A DNA stretch of 64,000 bases from Archaeoglobaceae archaeon. Lineage in GTDB: Archaea; Halobacteriota; Archaeoglobi; Archaeoglobales; Archaeoglobaceae. Both the position numbers and the translations under genes were made by a program. Numbering within the stretch: position 1 is the first letter of the stretch; each line of letters begins with the position of its first letter. The notes under the pieces were generated by a model, which saw nothing but the letters and a program-made list of their open reading frames with translations, was not told the DNA's origin and searched no databases. The stretch covers positions 30,700-94,699 of the forward strand of contig JAVYOO010000006.1 of NCBI GenBank assembly GCA_038734275.1, written 5' to 3'. Of this stretch, positions 38,934-46,475 are shown one piece after another.

Positions 38934-38972
38934 ACCGATAGTTTAAAATACTGTGGGTTAAATTTTCAAGAT

Positions 38973-39009
38973 CCGTAGGAGGCTCCAAAGCCGTAGCACT
39001 ACGGGAGGG
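38973..39009 (+). promoter_or_regulatory. Structured leader covering the L1 ribosome binding site
   Basis: CCGTAG occurs twice (38973-38978 and 38991-38996) and both copies can pair with the single CTACGG (38999-39004). The second gives a tight hairpin, CCGTA-GCAC-TACGG, and the first a longer stem-loop with inner GGC/GCC pairing. Both involve the first bases of the ribosome binding site GGGAGGG (39003-39009). L1 is known to repress its own message in Methanococcus, so this may be its target, but I cannot prove a match to the rRNA site. Confidence 0.5.
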
Positions 39010-39014
39010 ATAAA

Positions 39015-39662
39015 ATGCTTGTGCAGAAGGATGAATTAATAAAGGCTATAAATGAAGCGATATCCAAATCAAAGGACAGAAAGTTCACCGAAACGGTTGA
39101 GATGGCAGTAAATTTGAGAAATGTAGACATGAAGAAACCAGAGAACAGAATAGATACTATGGTTTATCTACCACATGGTCTCGGAAAGCCAAGAAAAGTG
39201 GGGGTATTTGCAAGAGGAGAGACTGTCCTTAAGGCAAAAAGTGCAAATGCAGATCTTGTTCTGACTCCCGAAGACATAGAAGCGCTATCGAAGGATAAAA
39301 GAAGGGCGAGAAAAATTGCCAATGACATAGACTTCTTTATTGCTGAAGCACCGCTAATGGCGGAGATAGGTAAAAAGCTGGGGGCAATACTGGGTCCTAG
39401 GGGAAAAATTCCACAACCTATACCTCCCCTTTCAGATCCAAAGCCTTTGATAGACCGCCTCAGGAATTCTGTAAAGATAAGAACAAGAGATAAGCTAACC
39501 TTCCATGTTCCAATAGGAATCAAAACAATGAAACCGGAAGCGATTTCAGACAACGCCTTGGAAGTGTTAAAGGTCGTTGAAAACAAGTATGAGAACCCCA
39601 CACTCGTGCTGAAGTCTGTTTTTGTTAAAACAACAATGGGCCCAGCAGTAAGGGTGATATAA
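39015..39662 (+). CDS. rpl1: Large ribosomal subunit protein L1
   Basis: A 215-residue L1/uL1 protein forming the L1 stalk that directs the leaving tRNA. The conserved AILGPRGKIPQP motif and the final FVKTTMGPAVRV agree with archaeal L1. Full length. First of the L1-P0-L12 operon, whose next ATG overlaps its stop by one base. Archaeal L1 commonly autoregulates translation of this operon. rpl11, often placed upstream in archaea, is absent here. Confidence 0.97.
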   Translation: MLVQKDELIKAINEAISKSKDRKFTETVEMAVNLRNVDMKKPENRIDTMVYLPHGLGKPRKVGVFARGETVLKAKSANADLVLTPEDIEALSKDKRRARKIANDIDFFIAEAPLMAEIGKKLGAILGPRGKIPQPIPPLSDPKPLIDRLRNSVKIRTRDKLTFHVPIGIKTMKPEAISDNALEVLKVVENKYENPTLVLKSVFVKTTMGPAVRVI

Positions 39663-40666
39663 TGGCTGCGATAAAGGGTCTTCCTCCCCAGTGGAAGATA
39701 AACGAAGTGGAAGAGCTCAGGAAGATTATATCCTCACACAAAGTTTTAGCTATAGTAAACTTTGAAAAAGTGCCTGCAAACCTGATGCAAAGGGTAAAAA
39801 GAGAGCTAAAGGGGACTGCAGAACTGAGAGTCGTAAAAAAGACTCTTCTAAACTTGGCTCTTGATTCTATCGGCGGAGGCTATGAAAAGCTGAAAGAATT
39901 CACCAAAGGCCAGATTGCAATTATTGCCACAAACGAGAATCCATTCAAGATCTACAAAAGACTTGAAGGTCTCAAGGTTGACATGCCTTTAAAGCCAAAC
40001 CAAGTTTCACCGATCGATGTGGTCGTAAACGAGGGGCCAACTCCACTACCTCCAGGCCCTGCGATGGCAGAACTTCAAATGGCAGGTATTCCTGCAGCTG
40101 TTGAAAAGGGAAAAGTCGTTATAAAAACGAAGACAACAGTTGTTAAAGCTGGAGAAGTCGTAAAGCCAGAAGTAGCAAAGGCGCTTGAAAAACTGAACAT
40201 AAAACCCCTAAAAATCGGACTCGAAACCATTGCAGTCTACGATGGAGTGATTCTAACACCGGATCTTTTGAAGATCGATGAGGAATCAATATTAAAGGAC
40301 TTCCAGAATGCCTATCGGATTGCATTGAATCTCGCTGTTAACTGCTGTTATGTTACAAAAGAGACTGCGGGCATTCTGCTAATGAAGGCCTATATGGATG
40401 CAAAGAATCTCGCTATAAACGCAGGAATCTTCGAAAGAGACATAATGCCAGATCTTCTTGTAAAAGCTCATGCTGAAATGCTTTCCATTGCATCATTACT
40501 ACCTCCCGAAGCTCTTGATGATGAACTTACCGCTCTTGTTAAAAAAGAGGGGGCTAAACAAGTAGAAAAGGTAGAGGAGAGGAAAGAGGAGGAGAGAAAG
40601 GAGGATAAAGAAGAGGAGAAAAAAGAGGAGGAGGCTATAGAAGGGCTTGCCTCGTTATTTGGATAA
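39662..40666 (+). CDS. rplP0: Acidic ribosomal protein P0 (L10)
   Basis: A 334-residue protein forming the base of the ribosomal stalk, binding 23S rRNA and several L12 dimers. N-terminal L10 domain (LPPQWKINEVEEL), middle archaeal/eukaryal insertion (GPTPLPPGPAMAEL), helical L12-binding spine (about residues 240-300), and an acidic tail ending [13 protein letters not shown], which is nearly identical to the tail of L12 and recruits translation factors. Overlaps the L1 stop by one base. Confidence 0.97.
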   Translation: MAAIKGLPPQWKINEVEELRKIISSHKVLAIVNFEKVPANLMQRVKRELKGTAELRVVKKTLLNLALDSIGGGYEKLKEFTKGQIAIIATNENPFKIYKRLEGLKVDMPLKPNQVSPIDVVVNEGPTPLPPGPAMAELQMAGIPAAVEKGKVVIKTKTTVVKAGEVVKPEVAKALEKLNIKPLKIGLETIAVYDGVILTPDLLKIDEESILKDFQNAYRIALNLAVNCCYVTKETAGILLMKAYMDAKNLAINAGIFERDIMPDLLVKAHAEMLSIASLLPPEALDDELTALVKKEGAKQVEKVEERKEEERKEDKEEEKKEEEAIEGLASLFG

Positions 40667-40681
40667 AAGGAGGTGTTGAAA

Positions 40682-40996
40682 ATGGAGTATATATATGCGG
40701 CCTTGTTGTTGCACTCCGCGGGAAAGGCTATCAATGAAGAGAACGTAAAAGCAGTTCTTCAGGCTGCAGGGGTTGCTGTAAACGAAGCTCGAGTCAAGGC
40801 ACTGGTTGCAGCGCTTGAAGGTATTAACATAAGCGAGGCTTTGCAAAAGACAGCGATGCCCATGGTCGCCCCAGTAAGTGCCCAGCCATCCACACCTGCA
40901 GAAAAGAAGGAGGAGAAGAAAGAAGAGAAGAAGAAGGAAGAAGAGGAGAAGAAAGAAGAGGAAGCCATCGAAGGACTAGCAGCATTATTTGGCTAA
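40682..40996 (+). CDS. rpl12: Ribosomal stalk protein L12 (P1)
   Basis: A 104-residue acidic stalk protein; dimers bind P0. The N-terminal helices start [15 protein letters not shown], followed by an alanine/proline hinge and a Lys/Glu-rich tail with [16 protein letters not shown] 40682 follows a perfect GGAGGTG ribosome binding site at 40671-40676; an earlier TTG start is not needed. It ends the operon and is followed by T runs. Confidence 0.96.
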   Translation: MEYIYAALLLHSAGKAINEENVKAVLQAAGVAVNEARVKALVAALEGINISEALQKTAMPMVAPVSAQPSTPAEKKEEKKEEKKKEEEEKKEEEAIEGLAALFG

Positions 40997-41014
40997 TATT
41001 TTTTAGAATTTTTT
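40997..41014 (+). terminator. Oligo-T terminator after the L1-P0-L12 operon
   Basis: Two runs of six T (40999-41004 and 41009-41014) directly after the L12 stop codon, in an AT-rich context without a strong hairpin, as usual for archaeal RNA polymerase termination. Confidence 0.6.
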
Positions 41015-41179
41015 AGATAGATTAAATTTCTCATTTAAGATTTTATATTTATATTCCGCTTCCATAAATTGTCTGGACAAAATCATCCCGATGTATCTAA
41101 CAAAACACTCTTTTCTTCAACTTCAGAACAACATTGAAGCCCAAAAATTCAAAAGATCGTTTCCTGTGGAACTTCTACC

Positions 41180-41197
41180 GAAAAGTATATATATACC
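41180..41197 (+). promoter_or_regulatory. BRE/TATA promoter of the histone gene
   Basis: CGAAAAG followed by TATATATATAC is a near-ideal archaeal BRE/TATA element. It stands about 45-60 bases before the histone ATG at 41241, so transcription should start near 41220 and give a short leader with the GGAGGTG site at 41228-41234. The purity of both elements predicts strong expression. Confidence 0.8.
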
Positions 41198-41240
41198 TAA
41201 TACTAAATTTTATAGCGAAAGGAGAAAGGAGGTGGGTTGA

Positions 41241-41444
41241 ATGGCTGAACTACCTATGGCACCAGTAGATAGATTGATTAGGAAGGCTGGTGCTGAAAGG
41301 GTAAGTGCGGATGCTGTGCAGAAGATGGTTGAAGTCCTCGAAGACTACGCAGTTCAGGTTGCAAAGAAGGCAGTAGACATTGCAAAGCACTCTGGAAGAA
41401 AGACCGTTACAGCAGACGACATAAAGCTCGCAACCTCGATGTAA
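41241..41444 (+). CDS. Archaeal histone
   Basis: A 67-residue histone-fold protein (HMf family) that wraps DNA as dimers and longer stacks. Helix 1 starts [17 protein letters not shown], the long middle helix contains [16 protein letters not shown], and the DNA-contacting RKTV loop follows, with TADDIKLA in the last helix. No tails. Very strong promoter and ribosome binding site. Downstream it faces the pgi gene, with T runs between. Confidence 0.97.
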   Translation: MAELPMAPVDRLIRKAGAERVSADAVQKMVEVLEDYAVQVAKKAVDIAKHSGRKTVTADDIKLATSM

Positions 41445-41469
41445 AGAGTATAGAAGACTAAAATTTTTA

Positions 41470-42168
41470 CTAATTTTTTAAATATTTTTTGAATAGATTT
41501 AAATGCTTTTCCGGCGCAACAAGAAACTCAAGTCTTTCGATTTCATTGACGAGATAATACATTTCCTCACCCATATTATCAAATGGTTCCAGAAAACGAA
41601 GCTCAGGATGCGTTGGATAATTCGTGTTCTTAAGCCATTCCTGGTTTACGTAATAATAGCAGGCCCCTCTGAGATTCGTGTATGGCTCGTAAATAGAAAC
41701 AAAGTCTCTACAAACCCAGTTAGAGGTTAGAAGAACTTTTTTTGTTGGATTTATTGTCACATGACCACAGTTAGGCGGAACTATAACAAGATCTCCCTTC
41801 TCTGCCTCAATTGCAATGCAGTCGACAACTTGCTCCCCCTCTCTTCGCTGGATAACAAATATGGCCTTACCATCCAGAACCTGATACACTTCGGGATAAG
41901 TTAGCCCTGCGGAATTTTTTGGATGATAATGCCCATATGTTTTCACGTTCTCTCCACCGATTTCTGCAGGCGGGATGATTGTGAAGTCGTATCTGAGCTT
42001 TGCATTCAGAATTTTCTCTCTATGCTTAGCGCATTCATAAATGTCTCTAAACATGTAATAGGCATCAAAGTCACCCAAAAGTTTGTCAGGATAGGCTAAA
42101 ACTGGCCTAAGATCACTTGCTCTCCTGACTTCCGCCCTGAAAAGAAACTCTCCAAACTCGTATTCCAT
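41470..42168 (-). CDS. pgiA: Glucose-6-phosphate isomerase, archaeal cupin type
   Basis: A 232-residue cupin-type phosphoglucose isomerase that interconverts glucose-6-phosphate and fructose-6-phosphate; it is unrelated to the bacterial enzyme. The metal ligands are in GHYHP, followed by TYPEVYQVLDG, and the second cupin motif VIVPPNCGHVTINP carries the last His. It is longer than the roughly 190-residue Thermococcales enzyme, with an extra C-terminal region. Single gene. Confidence 0.92.
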   Translation of the reverse strand: MEYEFGEFLFRAEVRRASDLRPVLAYPDKLLGDFDAYYMFRDIYECAKHREKILNAKLRYDFTIIPPAEIGGENVKTYGHYHPKNSAGLTYPEVYQVLDGKAIFVIQRREGEQVVDCIAIEAEKGDLVIVPPNCGHVTINPTKKVLLTSNWVCRDFVSIYEPYTNLRGACYYYVNQEWLKNTNYPTHPELRFLEPFDNMGEEMYYLVNEIERLEFLVAPEKHLNLFKKYLKN

Positions 42169-42234
42169 GAAAATGATAGTAGAAGAGCATTAAAAATTTT
42201 TGCAAAATAAAATGAATACGGATGCTTATATGCC

Positions 42235-43263
42235 TCAGACCATCTTCTCCTTAACGAGGAGTTCTGCATTCAATATGCTCGCTCCAGCTGCACCACGAAT
42301 TGTGTTATGTCCAAGAACGATGTATTTTATGCCCCAAGCATCCTTTCTAATTCTACCCACCACAACACTCATTCCCTTGCCTGTATCGCGATCAAGCCTC
42401 GGCTGTGGTCGATCAATCTCATTCCTAATGACAATCACTTTTTCTGGTGAAGATGGCAGATCCAATGGTTTTAATGAATTAAATGCCTCCTTTACTTCTT
42501 CAATACTAACATCTCTCTCAAATTCAACCCAAACAGCTTCAGTGTGTCCGTCTATTACGGGAACGCGATGGCAGGAAGCGGAGATCTTTATCTTTGCAAA
42601 CTCAATTCTGTCGCCCTTAAACGTCCCAAGCATCTTAAGCGGTTCACTTTCGCATTTTTCTTCCTCATTCTTAATGAATGGAATTATATTATCTGTGATC
42701 GCAAGAGAGGGAACTCCCGGATACCCTGCACCACTCAGAGCCTGCATCGAAGCAATTCTAACACTTTTCAATCCGAAATTCATCAGCGGTTTGAGAGTAA
42801 TAACGAACATTGTGCTCGTGCAATTTGGATTCGTTATGATATATCCGTCCCATTTCCTTCTCTTTTTCTGCACTTCTATGAGTTTCAAATGGTCCGCATT
42901 AACCTCAGGAATTACAAGCGGGACATCTTCTTCCATTCTAAAAGCTGAGGCATTGCTTGAAACAACAAAACCGGCTTCAGCAAATTTTGGTTCAACTTCT
43001 TTTGCTATATCTGCAGGCAATGCTGAGAACACTATGTCCGCATCAACTTGCTTTGGATCAAGCGGAACCATTTCAACGTCTTTAGCATACTCTGGAATGT
43101 TTGCAGATACGATCCAATCAACTTCACTCCCATATTTTCTCCCGATTCTTCTTTCAGATGCTGCAAGGCTTTTTAATCTAAACCACGGATGATTTTCAAG
43201 TAGCTGAATAAATTTCTGGCCCACCATCCCTGTAGCTCCCAAGACACAGACGTCATAATGCAT
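42235..43263 (-). CDS. asd: Aspartate-semialdehyde dehydrogenase
   Basis: A 342-residue NADP enzyme reducing aspartyl phosphate to aspartate semialdehyde for lysine, threonine and methionine. N-terminal nucleotide motif [10 protein letters not shown], catalytic Cys148 in TNPNCTST, and a [14 protein letters not shown] motif with the active-site His. Subfamily close to archaeal/fungal ASADH. It should feed the dapF pathway. Divergent from the zinc-finger gene at 43.4 kb. Confidence 0.95.
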   Translation of the reverse strand: MHYDVCVLGATGMVGQKFIQLLENHPWFRLKSLAASERRIGRKYGSEVDWIVSANIPEYAKDVEMVPLDPKQVDADIVFSALPADIAKEVEPKFAEAGFVVSSNASAFRMEEDVPLVIPEVNADHLKLIEVQKKRRKWDGYIITNPNCTSTMFVITLKPLMNFGLKSVRIASMQALSGAGYPGVPSLAITDNIIPFIKNEEEKCESEPLKMLGTFKGDRIEFAKIKISASCHRVPVIDGHTEAVWVEFERDVSIEEVKEAFNSLKPLDLPSSPEKVIVIRNEIDRPQPRLDRDTGKGMSVVVGRIRKDAWGIKYIVLGHNTIRGAAGASILNAELLVKEKMV

Positions 43264-43367
43264 GTTTTGAAAGTTTTCTCTGGAATTAAAAATCTATCGA
43301 AAAAGGATGCTGCAAAAATTTAAATGCGTGTAAAAATTTATTTTAAGTCGCGTTGAGAACTGAATAC

Positions 43368-43931
43368 ATGAAAACAGAAATCTACTGCGATAACTGCAGG
43401 GAAGTTACAGAACACGTGAGTGTGAAAGAGAATTTATATCGCTGTTCCATTTGCGGAACTCATGTTCATCTTACGCCAGAGAAAGAAGTTGAGTTGAAAG
43501 CAATACTTAGCGAGGAAGACATTACAAAGATAGGAACTGTCAAGCTACCTGAAGGAGAAGAGATAGTTAAAGGAGATGAGCTAATAGTTGATCTCGAAGG
43601 AGAAAGTAAGCTTGGTAGGGTAACTGCTATTCAATTAAAAAATGGCACCACAGTAGAGTTCGCAAAGGCTCGGGAAGCAAGAGCTATATGGTTAAAAGAG
43701 GTTGGAGAAGTTTACGTTAAATTTAGTCTTCACAAAAGAGCGGTCACAACTCCCTACAAGGCACTATTTGATGGTGAAACCGAGTTTGCCATAGGCGAAG
43801 AAATTGAAATTGATGGAAAAAGATACCTTATCAAAAGAATTAAGCTCATAGATGGAAGATTGCTCAAAAAAGATGGAGAGAGAGCGGTTGCTAAGGATAT
43901 AAAGAGAGTCTATGCGACCTATACGCCTTAG
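43368..43931 (+). CDS. HVO_0476-type zinc-finger protein
   Basis: A 187-residue archaeal protein with an N-terminal zinc ribbon (CDNCREVTEHV and CSICGTHVH) and a beta-rich remainder (GDELIVDLEGESKLGRVTAI and later strands) of unknown function; I recall the name HVO_0476 family for these. ATG 43368 is chosen because it is the first Met before the zinc ribbon; a TTG five codons earlier is less likely. Its end overlaps the next gene by 20 bases, so the two are coupled. Confidence 0.8.
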   Translation: MKTEIYCDNCREVTEHVSVKENLYRCSICGTHVHLTPEKEVELKAILSEEDITKIGTVKLPEGEEIVKGDELIVDLEGESKLGRVTAIQLKNGTTVEFAKAREARAIWLKEVGEVYVKFSLHKRAVTTPYKALFDGETEFAIGEEIEIDGKRYLIKRIKLIDGRLLKKDGERAVAKDIKRVYATYTP

Positions 43932-44868
43932 AGACTTTGTGAGAATAGGAGATCTCTATTTTTCCGTTCTTGGCTACAAAAATTCTGAGAAGGTAAAATG
44001 CTTCCTTCGATATGCTCCCCACGAGAAAGGAGATAGGATAAAAGACGAAAAAAGATTCAAAAAACTGTCTCATGAGGAGGCATTGGCTCATCCAATTGCG
44101 AAAAGATATTACGATAGTGGAATATTTCGAATTCCAGCAAGAGACATCGAGGAGGTTTTCAAACCAGAAGAAAAGCTAAGAGATGCGATGGACTCAAATG
44201 TTTCGAGAATTGTGGAGTTTTTCAGCTCGATTCCTACTGAACAGATGGGCGTAACTGGCTCAAGGCTAATTGGCTTACAGAGCGACGAATCCGATGTTGA
44301 TTTTATCGTTTACGGACGCTGGTGGTTTATTGCAAGGGAAAAGCTGAGAAAAGGAATAGAAACTGGCAAACTTTTGGATTTGGATGAATCAGCTTGGGAA
44401 TTCATTTACAGAAAAAGAAAGGTTCCGCTTCCCTATGAGATCTTTGTCGCTCATGAGAAAAGAAAATTCCATAGAGCCTATTTAGGCGAAACATACTTCG
44501 ATTTGCTTTACGTAAGAGGCTACGAAGAAATAGACAACTCTGTGCCTGAAGAAATGGGGGTTAAGGCAGGTAAGAGAGTTATCGAAGCCAAGGTGACAGA
44601 CGATCGTTACATCTTTGACTATCCCGCATACTATCCAGTCGAGCACAAAGAAGTTAAAGCGATTCTATGCTTCACTCACACATTCGCTGGACAGGCTTTT
44701 AAGGGGGAAAAGGTTGTTGCAAGGGGAGATCTCGAAATTATAGATAGTGAAAAATACTTGGTTGTCGGAACCAAAAGAGAAGTCGAGGACGAGTTTATAG
44801 TCTCAATCGATCTGATGAAAAAAGAGGGGCTGGAGATATCTGACTACAGATGGCTACTTTCTTCTTAG
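43912..44868 (+). CDS. Nucleotidyltransferase-superfamily protein
   Basis: A 318-residue protein with a minimal polymerase-beta-type nucleotidyltransferase core: GSRLIGLQSDESDVDFIVYG, giving the GS...DxD pattern with the two metal-binding aspartates, at about residues 116-135. The preceding region is charged and helical and the C-terminal region looks like an all-beta domain. The reaction (perhaps nucleotidylation of RNA, protein or an antibiotic) is not known. It begins inside the zinc-finger gene, which suggests a common role for the pair. Confidence 0.78.
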   Translation: MRPIRLRDFVRIGDLYFSVLGYKNSEKVKCFLRYAPHEKGDRIKDEKRFKKLSHEEALAHPIAKRYYDSGIFRIPARDIEEVFKPEEKLRDAMDSNVSRIVEFFSSIPTEQMGVTGSRLIGLQSDESDVDFIVYGRWWFIAREKLRKGIETGKLLDLDESAWEFIYRKRKVPLPYEIFVAHEKRKFHRAYLGETYFDLLYVRGYEEIDNSVPEEMGVKAGKRVIEAKVTDDRYIFDYPAYYPVEHKEVKAILCFTHTFAGQAFKGEKVVARGDLEIIDSEKYLVVGTKREVEDEFIVSIDLMKKEGLEISDYRWLLSS

Positions 44869-44995
44869 CTGAATCAAAATACTCTCTCAACCGGAACCAT
44901 CTTCATCAGAGCAGAATTCAAAGAATCTTTTCCCCCTTTGACCACATTACCTTTTTACGGACTTTGAAATTTGAACTTTAAAAACTCGGAAAATT

Positions 44996-45736
44996 CTACA
45001 AATTTAGCAGGTCCTTTGCAAGCAATGCAGAGCCTTTTGCAACCGCATAGTCGTCTTTTATAACCCTGAACTCAGGTTTAAACACTTCGGGAATAAGTTT
45101 TGAAACTTCTTCTGAAATCACTTGCTCATTCAGCCTTCCTCCGATTCTACCTCCAAAAGTGACGATTTCTGGATTCAGAAGCATTATTGCATTCGCTATT
45201 GCAATACAGAACAGTTTAAAACCTTTAGTGTCATAGATTGTCCCATTTTCAAGCTTTTCCTTTACATCTTTGATTGCCCAGCCCCCGAAATAGCATTCAA
45301 GATGCCCATAGCCCCCGCACTTGCATTTCCTTCGCCCTCCAACATAAGAATGCCCGAGCTCGCCAGCAAGCCCATCGCCTTTGTAAAGCTTACCTCCCAC
45401 CACAATGCCAGTTCCAATCCCAGTTCCAACGGTGAGCGAGAGAACGTTATTCTTACCCGTTACCTTTGCTGAATAATAGGCAAAACACTTTGCATCGTTT
45501 TCAACAATTTTTGGCTTATCAGTCTCGATTTTTGGAATTCTTTCAAGGTTTGGAGCTCCTACTGGTTTGCCATTTTTGAACCAGACCGCAATTCCAATGC
45601 CAATGGCTTCATAATCAACATCGATCTTGCTTAAATCGAATTCCTTCGTTTTAAAGGTTCCAACTACTTCGAAGTCTTCATTTTTGAGCAGAACCACGTC
45701 GGTGTTAGTTCCGCCGATGTCAACGCCGAGGATCAT
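44996..45736 (-). CDS. ROK family sugar kinase
   Basis: A 246-residue kinase of the ROK family (glucokinase-like). The phosphate-binding loop DIGGTNTDV is at the N-terminus, the catalytic Asp is in IVENDAKCF, the second glycine loop LTVGTGIGTG is intact, and the ROK zinc site reads GELGHSYVGG with CKCGGYGHLE. Probable substrate is glucose or another hexose, which would suit Pgi and Pgk in this window, but this is not shown by the sequence. Divergent from AMMECR1. Confidence 0.87.
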   Translation of the reverse strand: MILGVDIGGTNTDVVLLKNEDFEVVGTFKTKEFDLSKIDVDYEAIGIGIAVWFKNGKPVGAPNLERIPKIETDKPKIVENDAKCFAYYSAKVTGKNNVLSLTVGTGIGTGIVVGGKLYKGDGLAGELGHSYVGGRRKCKCGGYGHLECYFGGWAIKDVKEKLENGTIYDTKGFKLFCIAIANAIMLLNPEIVTFGGRIGGRLNEQVISEEVSKLIPEVFKPEFRVIKDDYAVAKGSALLAKDLLNL

Positions 45737-45777
45737 GAAGCAACAAGGTTATTAATTTAAAAATCCTTTTCCATTTT

Positions 45778-46383
45778 ATGAAGCTAAGCCCTGAAGATGG
45801 TGAAAAGGCAGTTAAGCTTGCGAGAAGAGCAATAGAGGAGTATCTTGAAAATAAGAAAGTCATTCAAGATCGACTCGAGGGTGTATTCGCCCAAAAGAGA
45901 GGAGTTTTTACAACTCTGATCAAAAATAATGATTTGAGAGGATGTATAGGATTTCCCTACCCAATAAAGAGGCTTGACGAAGCAATAATCGAATCTGCAA
46001 TAGCTGCAGCGGTAGATGATCCAAGATTTGAGCCCGTGCGGAGATCAGAGATGGATGAGATCACCGTAGAAGTTACGATCTTAACAGAACCAGAAAAAAT
46101 CAATGCAAAGCCAAAAGATTTGCCAAAATTTGTTGAGATCGGTAAGCATGGCTTAATGGTAAGAAAAGGTTTGTTTTCGGGGCTTCTTTTGCCTCAAGTT
46201 GCAGTAGAGTTCGGCTTCGACGCAGAGGAATTTCTAAGCCAGACCTGTATGAAAGCTGGGCTTCCACCAGACTGCTGGCTAAGTGGAGCAGAAGTTTATA
46301 GATTCGAAGGGCAGATCTTTAAAGAGGTCGAACCGAGAGGGGCGGTGGTTGAAGTTGATATAAGAAGCTGTCAGCAGAGCTGA
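45778..46383 (+). CDS. AMMECR1 domain protein
   Basis: A 201-residue AMMECR1-type protein with the diagnostic LRGCIG motif (residues about 56-61), the DPRFEPV segment and a C-terminal [15 protein letters not shown] region. The family is universal in archaea and eukaryotes; its biochemical function is still uncertain, and in some archaea it is fused to radical SAM or Memo-type proteins. A single gene with T-rich sequence downstream. Confidence 0.92.
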   Translation: MKLSPEDGEKAVKLARRAIEEYLENKKVIQDRLEGVFAQKRGVFTTLIKNNDLRGCIGFPYPIKRLDEAIIESAIAAAVDDPRFEPVRRSEMDEITVEVTILTEPEKINAKPKDLPKFVEIGKHGLMVRKGLFSGLLLPQVAVEFGFDAEEFLSQTCMKAGLPPDCWLSGAEVYRFEGQIFKEVEPRGAVVEVDIRSCQQS

Positions 46384-46475
46384 GAATTTTATTTTTGATT
46401 TTTGGTTGTCTCGCTGTTGCTTTAAGCCCTATAAGGTTCATATTGAATCTAAATTAAAAAATAAAAAATTAAAAT

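Noticed and set aside
42200..43192. A 330-codon plus-strand frame opposite asd
   Set aside because: The asd product on the minus strand has all its catalytic motifs; the opposite frame is Ser/Thr/Ile-rich shadow sequence.
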